The translations under genes and the position numbers were made by a program. From positions 1-64,000 of the forward strand of contig NW_004086378.1 of the NCBI RefSeq assembly GCF_000220395.1: 64,000 nucleotides of DNA, written 5' to 3'. Each line of letters begins with the position of its first letter. The stretch's first letter is position 1. The stretch is from Ichthyophthirius multifiliis. Lineage: Eukaryota > Ciliophora > Oligohymenophorea > Hymenostomatida. This document shows, piece after piece, positions 40,123-53,429 of this stretch. The notes under the pieces were generated by a model. That model was given only the letters and a program-made list of their open reading frames with translations. It was not told where the DNA came from and did no database searches.

Positions 40123-40252
40123 ATTTTTTTTAATAAAAATTATTTTAATTTAATTAAAAAATTAAATAAAAAAAAAAATTTAAATTTTGCTTTATAAAAT
40201 AAAAAATTATCAAAAATTTTTTATAACTGTATTTTTGATTTTTATCAATTAC

Positions 40253-40360
40253 ATGGATTTAATAATCATCTATTATTTTCTTTTGATAGTAATAACACTA
40301 CTTGGAGTATCATTCTTATCTTCTAAATAATAAAGAATTTTCTTAAACAAATATAGATGA
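40253..40360 (+). CDS. Possible 35-residue membrane peptide
   Basis: ATG then DLIIIYYFLLIVITLLGVSFL, a clean single transmembrane segment, then a short basic tail (RIFLNKYR) and TGA. It begins 130 bp beyond the start of the divergent channel gene. Small single-span proteins of this kind occur in mitochondrial complexes, but there is no specific match. Chance ORFs of this length are frequent here. Confidence 0.25.
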
Positions 40361-41516
40361 TGAAATTTAAGGATTAACAGAATTTAATAAAAAAAAAAAT
40401 TATTAATTTTTAAACATATATCTATTTCTTTGCAAAATAGATTGTAAAAGGTTTTAATTATTTAATGTTAGTTATTTAATAAATTATTTTATAGAAAAAA
40501 ATTAAAACAATTTTTTTATATTATTTATGTCAAAATCTTATTATAATTTTAAAAAAAGTAATTTTTTTTATATTATTATTTGATTTAGTTAAAAAATTAA
40601 AATAATAAAATAATATTTTAATTTGATATATATTATTAAATTAGTTTATATAATTTAATTAAAAAAATGTCAACATAATAAGAATTTAAAAAAAATTACA
40701 AATATTCCATTTGTAAAAATAACATTTACATATATATATATATATAAATATAAATATATATATATATTAATATATAAATATATATTTATAGATATATATG
40801 TTTTAATATATATCTATAAATATTTTTAAAAATTAAAAATTAATTATTATTTTAAAATTATCTTAAAATTACGATATTCTTTTTATTTATTCTTTTTTTA
40901 AGTTTATAAGGTTAATTTATTTATTGAAAAATATCTTGATATAAAATTACTATTATTAAAGAAATATCTACAAAATTAATATTTATATTTATATTTATTA
41001 TTTAATTTTTTTATATAATTATTTTACTATAACCTTATGCAATTAATATCTGTATCCTATATTATCCCAAAGTTAGATATTAACAGCTTTTTTAATAAAT
41101 TTAAGTATATTAAAACTTAATATTATAAGCCGATTATAAAAATACCAAGATTATTTCTATTTTACTTATTAATACTAAATTATTATAGATATATATTTTT
41201 CATTACTTTCTTATCTATAGAAAAGCTTTAGTATTTTTTTATTTTATATTTTTTATAGCTTTAAAAGTTAAAATTTTTATTAGAGTTTGTTTTCTATTTT
41301 TAGTTTTTAATGAATAAAAATATTATTATGTTTATTTCGTATTCTTCTTTATTTTAATAATAGTCTTCTTTATAGAAATTTTTTTAAAAACTTAACTAAG
41401 AAATTTTTACTATTGAATCCAATTTTATTACATAAATGTTTTTATATATAGAAATTACTTATTATATGAATTTTTAAAAAAATAAATTTAATTTATTTTT
41501 GATAAAAAAAGAAAAA

Positions 41517-41517
<1 letters not shown>

Positions 41518-41586
<69 letters not shown>
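41518..41586. repeat. (ATT)n trinucleotide array
   Basis: About 22 perfect ATT units in intergenic DNA. No gene covers it. Confidence 0.95.
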
Positions 41587-41589
<3 letters not shown>

Positions 41590-43511
41590 ATTATTATTCT
41601 TTTATTAAAGATATAATAATTTATTTTTTTAACTTAAGAGGTTAAATATCATAGATTTTTTAAATAAATATTTTATATATTATAATATATTTTAATAATA
41701 TAGAGAAATTTAAATATTTTTTTTTTATTTATATAATAATATTACTTTGTTTTATAATTATTATAATAAAATATATATATTAATATTATATATAATAATT
41801 TAAAATTTAGATATATAAAAATTTTAAATAATTATAAAAATTTGATTTTATCTTATAATAATGAAAATAAAATTATTATAATTTATTCTATTATTTCAAA
41901 TTTAAATATTATAGCTTTTATTTACATAAAATTCAAACTATTAAAAATTCCATTTTTCAATTTAATTTTATATTTTCGACAATTAACATACTTATTATTT
42001 TTATTTTCTTTTAAATCTATCAATAATTTAAATATAATAATTCTAATATCATTTAATAAATCAAATAAATTAATTTTAATATTAATAAATATATGCTTCA
42101 AAATAAATTTATACATATAAAATATATAAATTTAAATTTATTATTTATACAAATTTTATATATTTAGTTCTTTCATCTTAAATTAAAAATTAATTATAAT
42201 AAATCACTCTTTTTTTAATTTAAACATTAAATAACATTAGTCCTCCTTTAAGGTCACAATTTTAAGCATAAACAATAATAAATAATTATAGTTAGATATA
42301 AAATTTTTTATTAATATATGTTATTAATACTAAGAATATATTAATATTATAAATTAATAGTAATTTTTTCATTTTTTTTTAATTTATAATAATAAATATA
42401 ATTTCACATTAGCTTATTTTTTTCATTTTTTCTAAAATAATTAATAATATTATATATCAAGCAAGTATTTTAATGCTTATTTGGAATCATCTATATTTAT
42501 TAATTACAATTATATATATTCAAACATTGTACTTCAACCAAAAATTGATGAAATTTCTATTTAATATCCCTAAAAATATTAGTTTTATATTATATTTTTA
42601 AACTACTTTATCTTATAAAATTATTTATATTAACAAACACTAAATTTTTTATATATTGGTAATATAACTTCTACTGTCTGTATCAATTAAATATCAATTG
42701 TACTATATTTTTTTCCTGAGGTTTTAATTTTAATATTCATTTAAAAATTGTGCAATATAACATTTTGTTATATTCTAATTTTCTCTGCTATTTATTATTT
42801 TTTTCGTAAAAATTAAGAGATTTAAATACCAATAAAAAATAATATTTATAACTATGTTTTTTATTATTTTTAAGAAAAAAATTAATGATATAAAAATATC
42901 TTAAATAAAAGATATACTATATTTGCTATTTTTGAATTAAAAAGTTTTCACTCAATTATAATTATAATTTAAATAAATTATTAAGTATTTTTATATAGTA
43001 AATTCATATTAGTAAATATATATAATTTTTAATACTTAATTAAAATAATCTTATTTTAAATACTCATTTACAAATATTCTTTGAAATTTTTATAAATATT
43101 ATTATATAAAAATTTACATAAAATATACTTAATTATCAATTAAAATTATTTATTTCTTTGAAATACATATAATAATATTAATTTAAAACAAAATTTTTAT
43201 TGTTTTAAAAGCATTTAAGACATATATATTAAATTATTTTCTTAAATATTTTTAAAATATATAATGTTTAATTTTTTAAATTATTTTTCTATAACTATTT
43301 ATAATTTTTTAGTAATTTAGAATAAAATTATATTTTTGATATTTATATATAATTTTTTTAAAAGAATAAAATATTTTTTTATTTTATTTTTTTTAATATA
43401 AAAATAAATTTATTACTAACTTTCTTTAATTGACTTTAAAATACAATTTCATTAATAAAGAAAAAAGCATTTTTTTACTAGAACTTTATTGATAAAAATA
43501 AAATTAAAAAG

Positions 43512-45264
43512 ATGAGTAAATAAGCTTCCTCAAAACTTCGAACTAAAGGTAAAGTTGCATAAAAAGAAAAATTTATATTTTTAGAATAAGACAATGTATA
43601 AAAATAACCAATAATATAAATAGACGAAAAAGAAAAGAATATTATGAAAAAAATGTCCGGACAATTAAAAATTTAAAAGTAATTAAGTAGTCAAATTGAA
43701 ATATAATAAACAGAGGATTAAGGTGATCAATATATTTAAAAAGCCTCTTAAAAAAAGTAAATAAGTGAGGAAATAGAAAAAACAGAGAAGATGAAAATTC
43801 AGCTTACAAAAGATCTTTCCGATACTCCAACTCCAATAAATCTTAATATTTAGGAAAACTAAACATAATAAAGTAAAGAATCATAAATGATTGATGAACA
43901 TTTTTAAAACAAATCTTTTTAAAAAAAATAAACAAATAATACATAAAAATTAAGCATGAAAAATTTTAGAATAGAAGAAAAGCCTCTATTTAAAATTCAA
44001 TAAAATAAAGAGTTTTCATCAAATTCAAAATTATTAAAGACATAAAATACTAATATAATAAAATAAAATAACAATACATCAAAAAAATATTTATCATCAT
44101 AAATATAGCAAGAAAATAAAAGCTATTTAAACCCAATTTAGATGAATATTGGTTAAGAAGATTACACTGAAATATAAACATAACCATTATTAGATTTAAA
44201 AAAAAATGAATAATAGTAATAATAATATAATTCTCATATATAATAAAATACATAATAATAAAATATTCATAATTAATATTAAATATAAATACAATCAAAT
44301 TTTCCTTCATAAACATCTTCATTTAATTGCGATTCAAAAGAAAATGATTAGTTTATATAAACAAAAAGTAGATTATAATAAAAGGCATTAAATATAATAG
44401 ATATAGAAAAAGTTACAATTAATAATCATGATTTATTAGGATAAGGTGGATATGGTAAAAAAAGAAAGAAAATAAATAATTATATAAAAATAAATAATTA
44501 TAAAAAACTAAGGTACTGTATACGGTGGTACATGGTAAAATATAGACGTAGCAATAAAAGAAATGCTTTTAAGTTACGAAGAATTAGGTTCAATGGAAGA
44601 AGAAATAACGATAATGTCGAAAAGTCGACATCCATAAATGATAATAATGTACGGAATATCTTTGAAATAAATAAGGTAAAATAAATTACTCTGTTGGATA
44701 ATAATGGAAAAAATGGAATAAAATTTAGACTAATTTATTTTCGGGAAAAAAATATAATAAATTGATTTAAAAACAAAATTGAATATTTGCTAATAGATTA
44801 TTAGTGGTGTTAATTTTCTTCATGGTTCTGATATTATACATAGAGATTTAAAATTATCGAATATACTTCTTGATAAAAAATTAAATGCGAAAATTACAGA
44901 CTTAGGAATTGCAAAACTTCTAGAAAATAAAGAAAAAACACTCAATATAACTGTTGCTTTTACAGCAAGATATGCAGCACCCGAAACTGCTATTGATGGA
45001 AAGAGTTACCTTAAATCAGATATTTGGTCTTTAGGTATTATGGTTTATGAAATATTTTTAGAAGAAAGGGCTTGGAAAAATGAATCTGTAAATAGAATAA
45101 TTATTAACTTGTCATAAGAAAAAAGTCCTTTTGAAAAAGGATGGGAAAATATTATTAATAATTAAATTATTGTTGATGTTATTAAAGGAGCAGTTGATTA
45201 TAACAAATAGACTAGGTTTGATTTAAATCAAGTTTCTTAAAAAATTAATAGTTTGAAATTTTGA
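43512..45264 (+). CDS. TKL-type protein kinase
   Basis: Exons 43512-44454 and 44513-45264 with a 58-nt intron (GTAAAA..CTAAG, phase 1) that splits the glycine loop, 564 residues. Residues 1-300 are Gln/Asn/Ser/Lys-rich and probably disordered. The kinase domain covers about 305-550: LLGQGGYG|TVYGGTW (P-loop), VAIKEM (Lys), a Glu in the helix-C region (GSMEEEITIMSKSRHP), HRDLKLSNILLDKKL (catalytic loop), ITDLGIAK (DLG in place of DFG, common in TKL kinases), RYAAPETAID (APE-like) and KSDIWSLGIMVYEIF. All catalytic residues are present, so it should be active on Ser/Thr. No transmembrane segment. Confidence 0.9.
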
Positions 45265-45456
45265 TTAAATATATAAACTTTATTTATTTAGAATTATCTA
45301 TATTATTATTTGATAATTTTTTTTACATGTATGTGTGTATAAAAAATAAAACTAAAATATTTTTTTTTTCACTATTATTTTTATTTTATTTTTAAAAAAA
45401 AATATTAAATAAAATTTAAAATTAAATATATATATATATATATATAATTATTTTTT

Positions 45457-46626
45457 TCAAAATATATTGCATTTATCAATAGTACAAGCACCTCTATCTT
45501 ATTAAAAAGTAATTGGTTAGATACCTTTCTAATCATTATACTCTATGCAACTTTTAAAAGGTTCAATTATATCTTTAATAATAGCTTTTCTGTCCATAAT
45601 AGATTATTTGATTGTAGTAGCTTCTTTAATATAATATTCTTTTAAATATTCAAGAATATTAATTCTTTGTTCTTTGTCTAAATAAATATCGAATTTTAAA
45701 ATAATGTTAGTAAAGCCATCAAAAGGAGCATTTTAACTCAAATCTTTAAATTAAACTTAAATTTTGGTTTGAATTAATTCTTTTTCGAATTCCTTATAAT
45801 GGATACTTTCATAAATTTTATCAACAGGAATTAATAAAGTACAAAGTTATTTATAATCATCACTTTCGTGAACTGATGAGTATCTAGAGTTTTTTAATTT
45901 CCCAAGTATCAATAACTCTATAATTTATAAATTCTAATTCACATCACATGACCAAACATTACTAAATCCAGCCTCATATATACTTCTAAATTATAAATTA
46001 GGAGTTTCTTTTAGTGATTCAGCTTATTTACTTTCATTTTATTTATTTATTGGACTTGCTTTAAATTTTATTCTTTTTTTTATTTAATAAATATAAATAA
46101 ATATTATTATTTCTTTTTATATAGAAAATATTTTTAATTTTTTTTACTTATAATGTTTAAAAATTTCTGTTGCACATGAAATGTCTTTTAAATAATACAT
46201 TTATAAAGTATTATTTTTTTCATTAATATTTATTCTATCAGTCTTTATATCACTAATCATTTATTAAATTGTCTAAATAAAATGATATAGTGTTTAATAT
46301 TCTGCATTATCTTCTTAATTATCCAAATGTAAATTTTTTATATTTTCTATTACTTTTTCAATAAAAATTTCAACATTTATAGATTATGTTTCCTATTCCC
46401 ATTTTTGGAATAAACAAAGATATGTCTCATATGAAGAACTCGATACTTATTTAAATATAAGACTTTTTATGTGAATCATATCTTAAAATTAATAGCCTTT
46501 TTATTAAAATGAATTTATGAATAGATCTTTATTAAATTAAAAATTAGATTCTGCTTCTTATCGTATTGTTTTTCTATATCCTTAACTAGTTACACTTGTT
46601 CGAGGGTTAATATCTCTATTATCCAT
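45457..46626 (-). CDS. 364-residue protein, function unknown
   Basis: Exons 46626-46148 and 46072-45457 with a 75-nt intron (GTAAAA..AAAAG); the intron length is a multiple of three, so the phase test is not decisive, but its A+T content and edges are typical. The start is MDNRDINPRTSVTSQGYRKT. The body mixes hydrophobic and charged residues (ETYLCLFQKWEQE, VEIFIEKVIENIKNL, DGFTNIILKFDIYLDKEQR), so it is a folded, probably soluble protein. A conserved-looking Cys-rich end reads QQDRGACTIDKCNIF. I do not recognise a family. The neighbouring kinase gene is convergent, 190 bp away. Confidence 0.7.
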
Positions 46627-47344
46627 TTATTTATTATATTTTATTGAATAAACGTTTGCTTATATATATTTTTTTTTATTTCTAATATATATTTTTATTA
46701 TTATATTTTGTTTTTACTTGAGCTTTTTTGTTTATTATAGAAAACTTATTTTAAATTATTTTATAAAATAATTTTTTATTTGTATTGTTTGTAAAAAATA
46801 TGAAATCCTATTATAAAATTTTAAAATATTTATAAAATCTATTTAATTTGATATTATTTATATTAAACTACATAATAAATTTCCTCGTAAAGTTATTTTC
46901 GACTTAAAAACTTCTTTAAAATATATAAAATTAAATTATTATTAAAAAAAAATATTATATATGAAAATGTAATTCTTATCTACTTTTTTCTAATTGTATT
47001 ATTTTTTTATTGTATTTTAAATAAAAATATTATATAAAATATTAATTTATGATTTATATTTTATAATAATCATGAGTAAATTAATATTATATAAACAAAT
47101 AAATGATTCGAATAATTAAATAAAATTTAATTTTATTATAAATTTAAAACTTTATAATATTTAATTTAATTTGTTAGAGTTCTTATAATAAAAATTAAAA
47201 AAAAATATTTTTAAGTAATGAATTTTTCATATTTTACTACTAAATAATTTTATTTTATAAAAATAGTATTTTTATATATTTAGAAATAAAAGTTTTTATT
47301 TATAAAAAATAATTATTATATTAATATTTATTTAAAATCAAAAA
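46627..47344. other. Divergent intergenic spacer
   Basis: Lies between two genes transcribed away from each other, so it should hold both promoters. A/T-only, no motif recognised, no ORF that looks coding. Confidence 0.6.
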
Positions 47345-48151
47345 ATGATTTTATTAAATAAATAATATTTAAAATTTGAAAATAATTTAAATGATGGAAG
47401 TGAAGTTAATTTATTATAAAGTTCATTAATAATAAAAAATATAACAAATTAAAATATAGCAATTAAAATAAAATCAACTAATCCTTTTATGTATATAATT
47501 AATCCATAAGCATGTGTTATAGAAACAGAAAAATAAAAAATAATCACATTTACATATAAAAATGATAATATAAATAAATTATTCAATGATTAGTTTGAAA
47601 TAATATACGCAAAAATAAATTTTGAAATAAATCATAAAAAATAGCAGTTTGATTAAGGTTTTTGGAAAAAAAATACAAAAAGTTCTTAAAAAATAATAAT
47701 CAAAATTTCAAATAACGATGATCATTTTGTTAATAATTTTGATAGCATTAATTTTTAAATGTCATTGCCATTAAATAATCAATCTGTTGGATCTTCTTAA
47801 ATTCATACAATCAGTTAATTTGATACAGGAACGGTATACAGATCTAAAAATAATTATAAGTAAATAATGGAGTGGAATGACAATTTGAATTTTAACTTAA
47901 ATAAACAAATGAATAGTAGTATTACAATAAATTATAAAGAAGAATATGAAAAGTTAGTATAAAAAGTACATGAATAGGAAAAAATATATTCATAATTAAT
48001 ATAAGACATTAAAAATGTTACAAATGAAAAAGATAAATTATATTGTAATTACTAATATAATATAAAAAATGTTAATTAAAAAAAAAAATATTCAGTTTTT
48101 CATGTATTTATGGTTATTTTTATATCTATTTTTATTGGATTTTTTTTTTGA
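47345..48151 (+). CDS. VAP-like MSP-domain tail-anchored protein
   Basis: Single exon, 268 residues. Residues 1-about 115 fit the MSP fold of VAMP-associated proteins (YLKFENNLNDGSEVNLLQSS, LIIKNITNQNIAIKIKSTNP, then MYIINPQACVIE and KIITFTYK). A low-complexity linker follows, then a coiled coil (YEKLVQKVHEQEKIY) and a single C-terminal transmembrane segment (FHVFMVIFISIFIGFFF) ending at TGA. VAPs sit in the ER membrane and bind FFAT-motif lipid-transfer proteins at contact sites; this role is inferred from architecture. The basic FFAT-binding pocket cannot be confirmed from sequence by eye. Confidence 0.75.
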
Positions 48152-48475
48152 AATTGATTATATATATAAAAATGAATAATTAATTGATTTTTTTACTTGT
48201 ATATATTTTTTTATAATATTAAATAAATTTTCAAAAATTTATTTTTTATAAATGAATATATATTAAAATTAAAGAAAAGAATATATACTTTAAAAAAAAG
48301 TTAGCATTAATTATAAAGTTATATATATAAATTTTGCTAAATATTATGTGTGAAAAAAATGCCGTTTAAAATCACTTATTTATAAATTTTTACCGTATCT
48401 TTTTTAAAAGTAATTTATATAAAAAAATAAAAAATAAAAAAAATTTAAAAAATTATTAAACAATAAATATATAAA
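48152..48475. other. Intergenic spacer
   Basis: A/T-rich gap between two plus-strand genes, no feature seen. Confidence 0.7.
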
Positions 48476-51400
48476 ATGCAATTGTCTTATAATAATAATA
48501 TAAATCCAAAAGTAATACTATAAAAATTCCATAATCCTAAAATACCCTATCCAATATAACCCCCTATACAACCTGAGTAATCAGAAATATGTAGCGAATT
48601 CGACATATAAAGGAATATTTCATAATAAATAATAAACTTATAAAATACATGTAACAAACAAATGAGTGAAAAATACAATTCTAAAAAAATGTTTATATCC
48701 AGAAGAAGTAGAAGAAGTAATAGAAGTTAAAATAAATTAAATTAATTTTAAGAACAAATAAAAAAAATACAAAAAATTAAAAAAATAACAACTCTCATTA
48801 ATGATAATTTAATCTCTTCTAGTCAATAATAATCAAATTCTCATATATAACAAATTAATGATAATAGTTTAAATATAAACAATACTATATAAAATTATAA
48901 AAAAAAAGCGGTTAATATTCATTTAACTAACTAAATGAAATTCATGCTAAAGTAATTCAAAGTAATTAACTTTATTAAAAAACTTAAATAAAAAAGTGGA
49001 TTTTTTAGAAATAACACTCTAAATAAATTATAAATTTCTTTAATAAATGATAAAACATGTTATTTATTTTAAAACACTAAAAGTTCACTTCTTTAACAAA
49101 ATGAATAAAAAATATAACAAAACTAATTTTCATATATTTTTAAATATTTTTTCTTATTTCCTATATAATCCCCTAATAGTTTAAAAATAGTACCTTTTGA
49201 AATCATATATATAATCACAATAATAGGACAAATAGTATATTTACCAATAGAAGCAGCTGCCAATTCTACTTTTGTTCAATATTACGGATTTAAATGGTTT
49301 TATTTTATTTATTTTTTTAAAAAACTATAATTTTAAAAAATTTCATTTAATAAAAAAAGGGTTGTTTTTAACCAAATTTCATTTATTGTGAACATTTTAT
49401 GGATTTTACTAAATTTTAATTTAGGTTATTATGATAAAGGATTTTGTTAAATGAATAGGAATAAAATAATAAAGAGATATTTCTTTTCAGATTTCAAATA
49501 TGATATATTAGGATTCACTCCTTTATATATAAGTTATATGTAATATAAAGGCCTATTACAAATAATAAATTTATTAATTTTATTAAAAATAAAGAGTGTG
49601 TTTACTTTAATATAAAAATACATAAATTATTTTTCCCTAAAAGGAAACTAAAATCTATACTATATTCTTTTTAAATTACTTCGAATTATTTTTACAGTTT
49701 ATTTAATAGGGCATTTGTTTGCTGTTATTTTTCTCGGATTATCCATTTATAATATGGACAATGAAATTACATGGGCATCTCGATATAATAAAAATTTCTA
49801 AAAATAAGAATGGTTCACAAAGTATGTATACGCATTTTATTGGGGAGTTACGACTATGACTACAGTCGGTTTAGGAGATTTGTGTCCTGCGAACACTTTA
49901 GAAATTTTCATTTATACATGCTTTATGTTTATTTCTTGTGGGACTTTTGCTTATTGTTTTAATTCTATAGGAATAATATTGGATGAAATAAACAAAAAAA
50001 ACGAAATTTTCAACTCAAAAATATCACAAGTTAACCGATATTTGGAGGCTAAATAAATAAAATTAGACTTATAGTTTGAAATTAGGAGTTATTTAGAATA
50101 TAAATTTTAGGCGAACAATGATATTAGTCTTTAAGATTAAAAAGAAGTGTATAGTTAGTTGAATAATAATATGAAAGAAAAATTAATTTTAAATACAAAT
50201 ATATAGGTTTTGGAATAATGCAGTTTTATCAAATAGAACTTTTCGGAATAATTTTTATAAGAACTTGCCCTTTAGCTTGAAAATGCCTATTTTTTGAACA
50301 ATGAGTTAGTCTTTAAATAAAATGATTATTTATAAAATTAATCTTATAAAAAACTATATTTTGTAGAAAATGGAAGTATTATACTTTTCAGTAATTAGGA
50401 ATAGTAGTTAAAGTAAATGCAAGAGTTAAAGAGAGGTTAATGTTTTGGAATATTGGAGTTTTTTTCGAATTTTTAATAAATGATTTACAGTGCCAAATCT
50501 ATTGGAAATAGTTAAATTTTGGAAATTACTTAGTAGAAATTTATATAAATTATTTAGATGTTCCCTCGTGATTATGAGAAGTATTGTTTAATTAAAGATA
50601 CTGTTTCTAATTATTAAAATTATGAAATTCTTAAAATATAATGTGAATGTTGTCAAACAAAAGGAAAAAATGCTTTTTTTTGTCAAAAAATACATTATAA
50701 TCCTGATTATGAATTTTCTATTTTAAAAGTTTTTTTATTTTTTATTTTATTTTTAATAAAAATAAATAAGTAAAATTTTAGTTAATCTCAATTAAATAGG
50801 TAAAAAAAACAACGATTTGAAAAAGTTTAATTTAATGCAGTTTATGAGTAGAAATATATAGATGAAATATTAAAATCTTACTAAGAAATAAACACAATTA
50901 AAAATATAGAGAATTAAAAAAAACAACTGGGGGATGATAGCCAATAAAAACATTACAGTTTGTAAGAGTCCAAAGTTTAAATTTCTGCTTTAAGTGTTGC
51001 ATTTTAATAAGTTAAAAATGTTTAAAGTATTTCTTTAAATAATTAATAAGGTTAAAAGATTTAAAAATAGAAACGAAAAAAAAATATTTGCCAAACAAAA
51101 TATCTAGTTTAATCCAAAGTGAAGTAAATAGTGAATATACAGAATAAGAAATAGTAAAGACGAAATAAAATTAAAAAATAAAACATTAAAAGCAACAAGA
51201 AAATAATACAGAAGAAAATAATTAAAATTAAAAGAATATATTTTAACTAAAGAATGATCCTGATTATCTTAATTTTATGTTTTTAAATAATTCTTTAGAT
51301 TAAAAGAAAAATTATAAAATATATTTTCCTTAAAATAATTGTAATAATATTCTTAAAAATATTTCTTAAAAAAATAAATTAAAAACCTTATAAGTAAAAG

Positions 51401-51489
51401 TTATTCTATTTATGCTAGATAAATTATTAAAAAAAAATGATTTTTTTTTTTTTTTATTTATTTAAAATAAAAATATTTATTATCATTGA
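48476..51489 (+). CDS. Cyclic-nucleotide-binding voltage-gated K+ channel
   Basis: The first exon 48476-50728 is continuous for 751 codons; likely introns 50729-50770 (42 nt) and 51027-51058 (32 nt) follow, ending at TGA 51487-51489. Residues 1-230 are a polar cytoplasmic part. The membrane domain is of EAG/CNG type: S1 near 240, S2-S3 with LNFNLGYYDKGF and KRYFFSDFKYDILGF, S5 LLRIIFTVYLIGHLFAVIF, and the pore TTMTTVGLGDLCPAN (about 462) with GLGD where GYGD or GFGD is usual. After S6 comes a C-linker and a cyclic-nucleotide-binding domain (about 560-700, FVENGSIILFSNQ and KRGQCFGILEFF). A following Cys/His cluster (CECCQTKGKNAFFCQKIHY) is typical of ciliate members. S4 has few charges. The last 40 codons are the least certain. 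Confidence 0.87.
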
Positions 51490-51658
51490 TTTTTTTTTTA
51501 ATTAACAAATAAAAGTCAGAAAAAATTTTCAAATTTTAATTTCTAATTTTTATAAATATTATTTATTTTTGATGAAAAATTTTGACTATTCATATTTATT
51601 TATATATATTTAATTTGCATAATCATTAGTTTCTTAAATTTTAGGAAGGCTTTTACTC

Positions 51659-53429
51659 TCAAATAAATTATATTATTGAAAAAATTTATTTTCTTAAAAT
51701 TATAAATTTTATACATTTGAACTTTTTAAATTTGAATTTGTAACAGTACCATTTTCTTAAAATTTAAATGTTAAATTTAAAAAAATAAAATTTATTACTT
51801 TACACATTTTCATAATTTAACTCATATTTTTTATTATTTTAATTTTTATTAGTATTATCATTATTTTTGTAATTAATTATTCCGAACTTACCATTAATAA
51901 AATTTCTTTCACTTCTTACATCTTCAGAATTTTCCTTTTTAATTAAAAAAATACGCTTAATATTTAAAAAATATTATGAATATATAAATATACTATTAAA
52001 TATATATCATATTAAAGTTTAATAAAGCTAGGTACATATACTCTACAGATAACATTTACTATATTTTGGAAAATATTATTTCTATTTATAATAGTTAATA
52101 TTAAAAAAAAAAATATTTCAATAAATACTTTGAATGAGGATTTCTGCTTATAATTTTCCAGCTTTTTCTTATATATTCATTTGTTGTAACATTATTAAAG
52201 ATAAGATAATTATGGAAGCTGTATAATGTAAATATAAACAAAGAAAACTTTTTTTAAAAAAATATACTAACTTAGAATTTTTATTTACTAAAAATGTATA
52301 TATAATAAGTGCTAAAGAAATAGGCATTTCATTCAAAGCCTTATTAGTATCCATACTTTCTTTATATTTAATTACTAAAATTTATATATTTTATACGATT
52401 ATAATACAACTAAAACTAAATAAACTTGTCAAGTAAATATAAAAAAACCTAAACTTACATTTATTATTTAATAAAAAATATATATATTTATATAAATCTA
52501 ATTATTATATCCATTTTTTTTTAAATATTATATAAAAAAATAAAAAATACTTATAGTTTCTTTTGCCTACACATGTTCCTAACCAAGGACAATGATGATC
52601 AAATCTTTCAATACAATTATCACAGCATGGGCAATGTGAACATCTGGGAGGCCTCCATATACAACCTATTTAATATTTATATATTGTCTTTGTAATTGAT
52701 AAAATAAGTATTCTAAAAAACATGTTGTGCAATATTTTAATTTTAAAAAATGTGATTTATTTTAAAATAATTATAGTAAAGGATGAGTTCTATAGTAGCC
52801 ATTTTTTATACATTCCCTTACTGGTATTTAAATAAAATCTCTATCAGTTTCTATTTTATTAAACTATGTTTTTTTTTTTTTTTTTAATTATTAGCTTTAA
52901 TATTATTTTAATTCTTTTTTAAAAAAAATATATTTTACTATTCTTGGAATAATACCAGGATCAGATAAGTTAACAAGAAACATAAATATGTTTGTATTCA
53001 AATGGGCTATTACATGAAGTACTATTCCTACATATAAATTATTATCAGCTAAGTACTATAAAATATAAAATGAATAAAAATTTAAAAATTATATTTAATC
53101 AAATTATTAATCAATTAATTTAAAGTAAATTTAGAAAAATAAAATATACAGTAAACGTAAAAACATAGTTAATTATTGCTGGTATATTTGTAAGGAAAAA
53201 AGAAAGCCAAAACTTTTTATTTTCAGATCTAAAGTTAAAAACAAATTATGAACATATAAAAATAATAAAAATTTAATGTAAGTTTAAAAATATATATAAG
53301 AAATTACCCTGAAAATATTAATCCTTTGCAATATGTTTGATTCCCTGAATCCCATATTTAATAAAATTTTTAAATTTAATAGTTTTTTTGATGTTAATCA
53401 GTTTCTAATTTAATATCTTATGTATTCAT
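51659..53429 (-). CDS. DHHC protein S-palmitoyltransferase
   Basis: Ten exons in 1.8 kb; introns at 53229-53307, 53056-53149, 52864-52938, 52666-52721, 52498-52550, 52425-52458, 52248-52288, 52082-52128 and 51956-51993 (34 to 94 nt). All phases fit, about 417 residues. Attaches palmitate to Cys of membrane proteins. In order: [11 protein letters not shown], two N-terminal helices ([33 protein letters not shown]), SDPGIIPR, the zinc-binding Cys-rich domain [21 protein letters not shown] with the catalytic DHHC in [18 protein letters not shown] (about 190), two more helices, [10 protein letters not shown] (TTxE motif) and NPHSKNNIFQN, which matches the NPYS..N motif of DHHC9/14/18 and yeast Erf2-type enzymes. 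The last exon (residues after about 318) is a poorly conserved tail. It converges on the K+ channel gene. Confidence 0.9.

Larger units (their letters stand above)
40123..43511. other. Large A+T-rich intergenic region
   Basis: Mostly low complexity, including (AT)n at 40731-40800 and a long (ATT)n array at 41518-41586. Two weak coding-like items: a 35-residue hydrophobic ORF at 40253-40360 (separate entry) and a basic minus-strand ORF ending with TGA at 41213-41211 (contains YFYSLKTKNRKQTLIKIL). ORFs of 64 and 92 residues overlapping on both strands at 41842-42120 are Ile/Asn/Lys-only and judged spurious. Confidence 0.5.

Noticed and set aside
41842-42120. Overlapping ORFs on both strands
   Set aside because: Ile/Asn/Lys/Leu-only composition expected from A/T DNA; no motif, no matching gene structure.
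52059-52128. Alternative acceptor at 52059 for the eighth DHHC intron
   Set aside because: It loses the NNIFQN motif and meets TGA soon; the acceptor at 52082 preserves the family's NPxS..N..N pattern.
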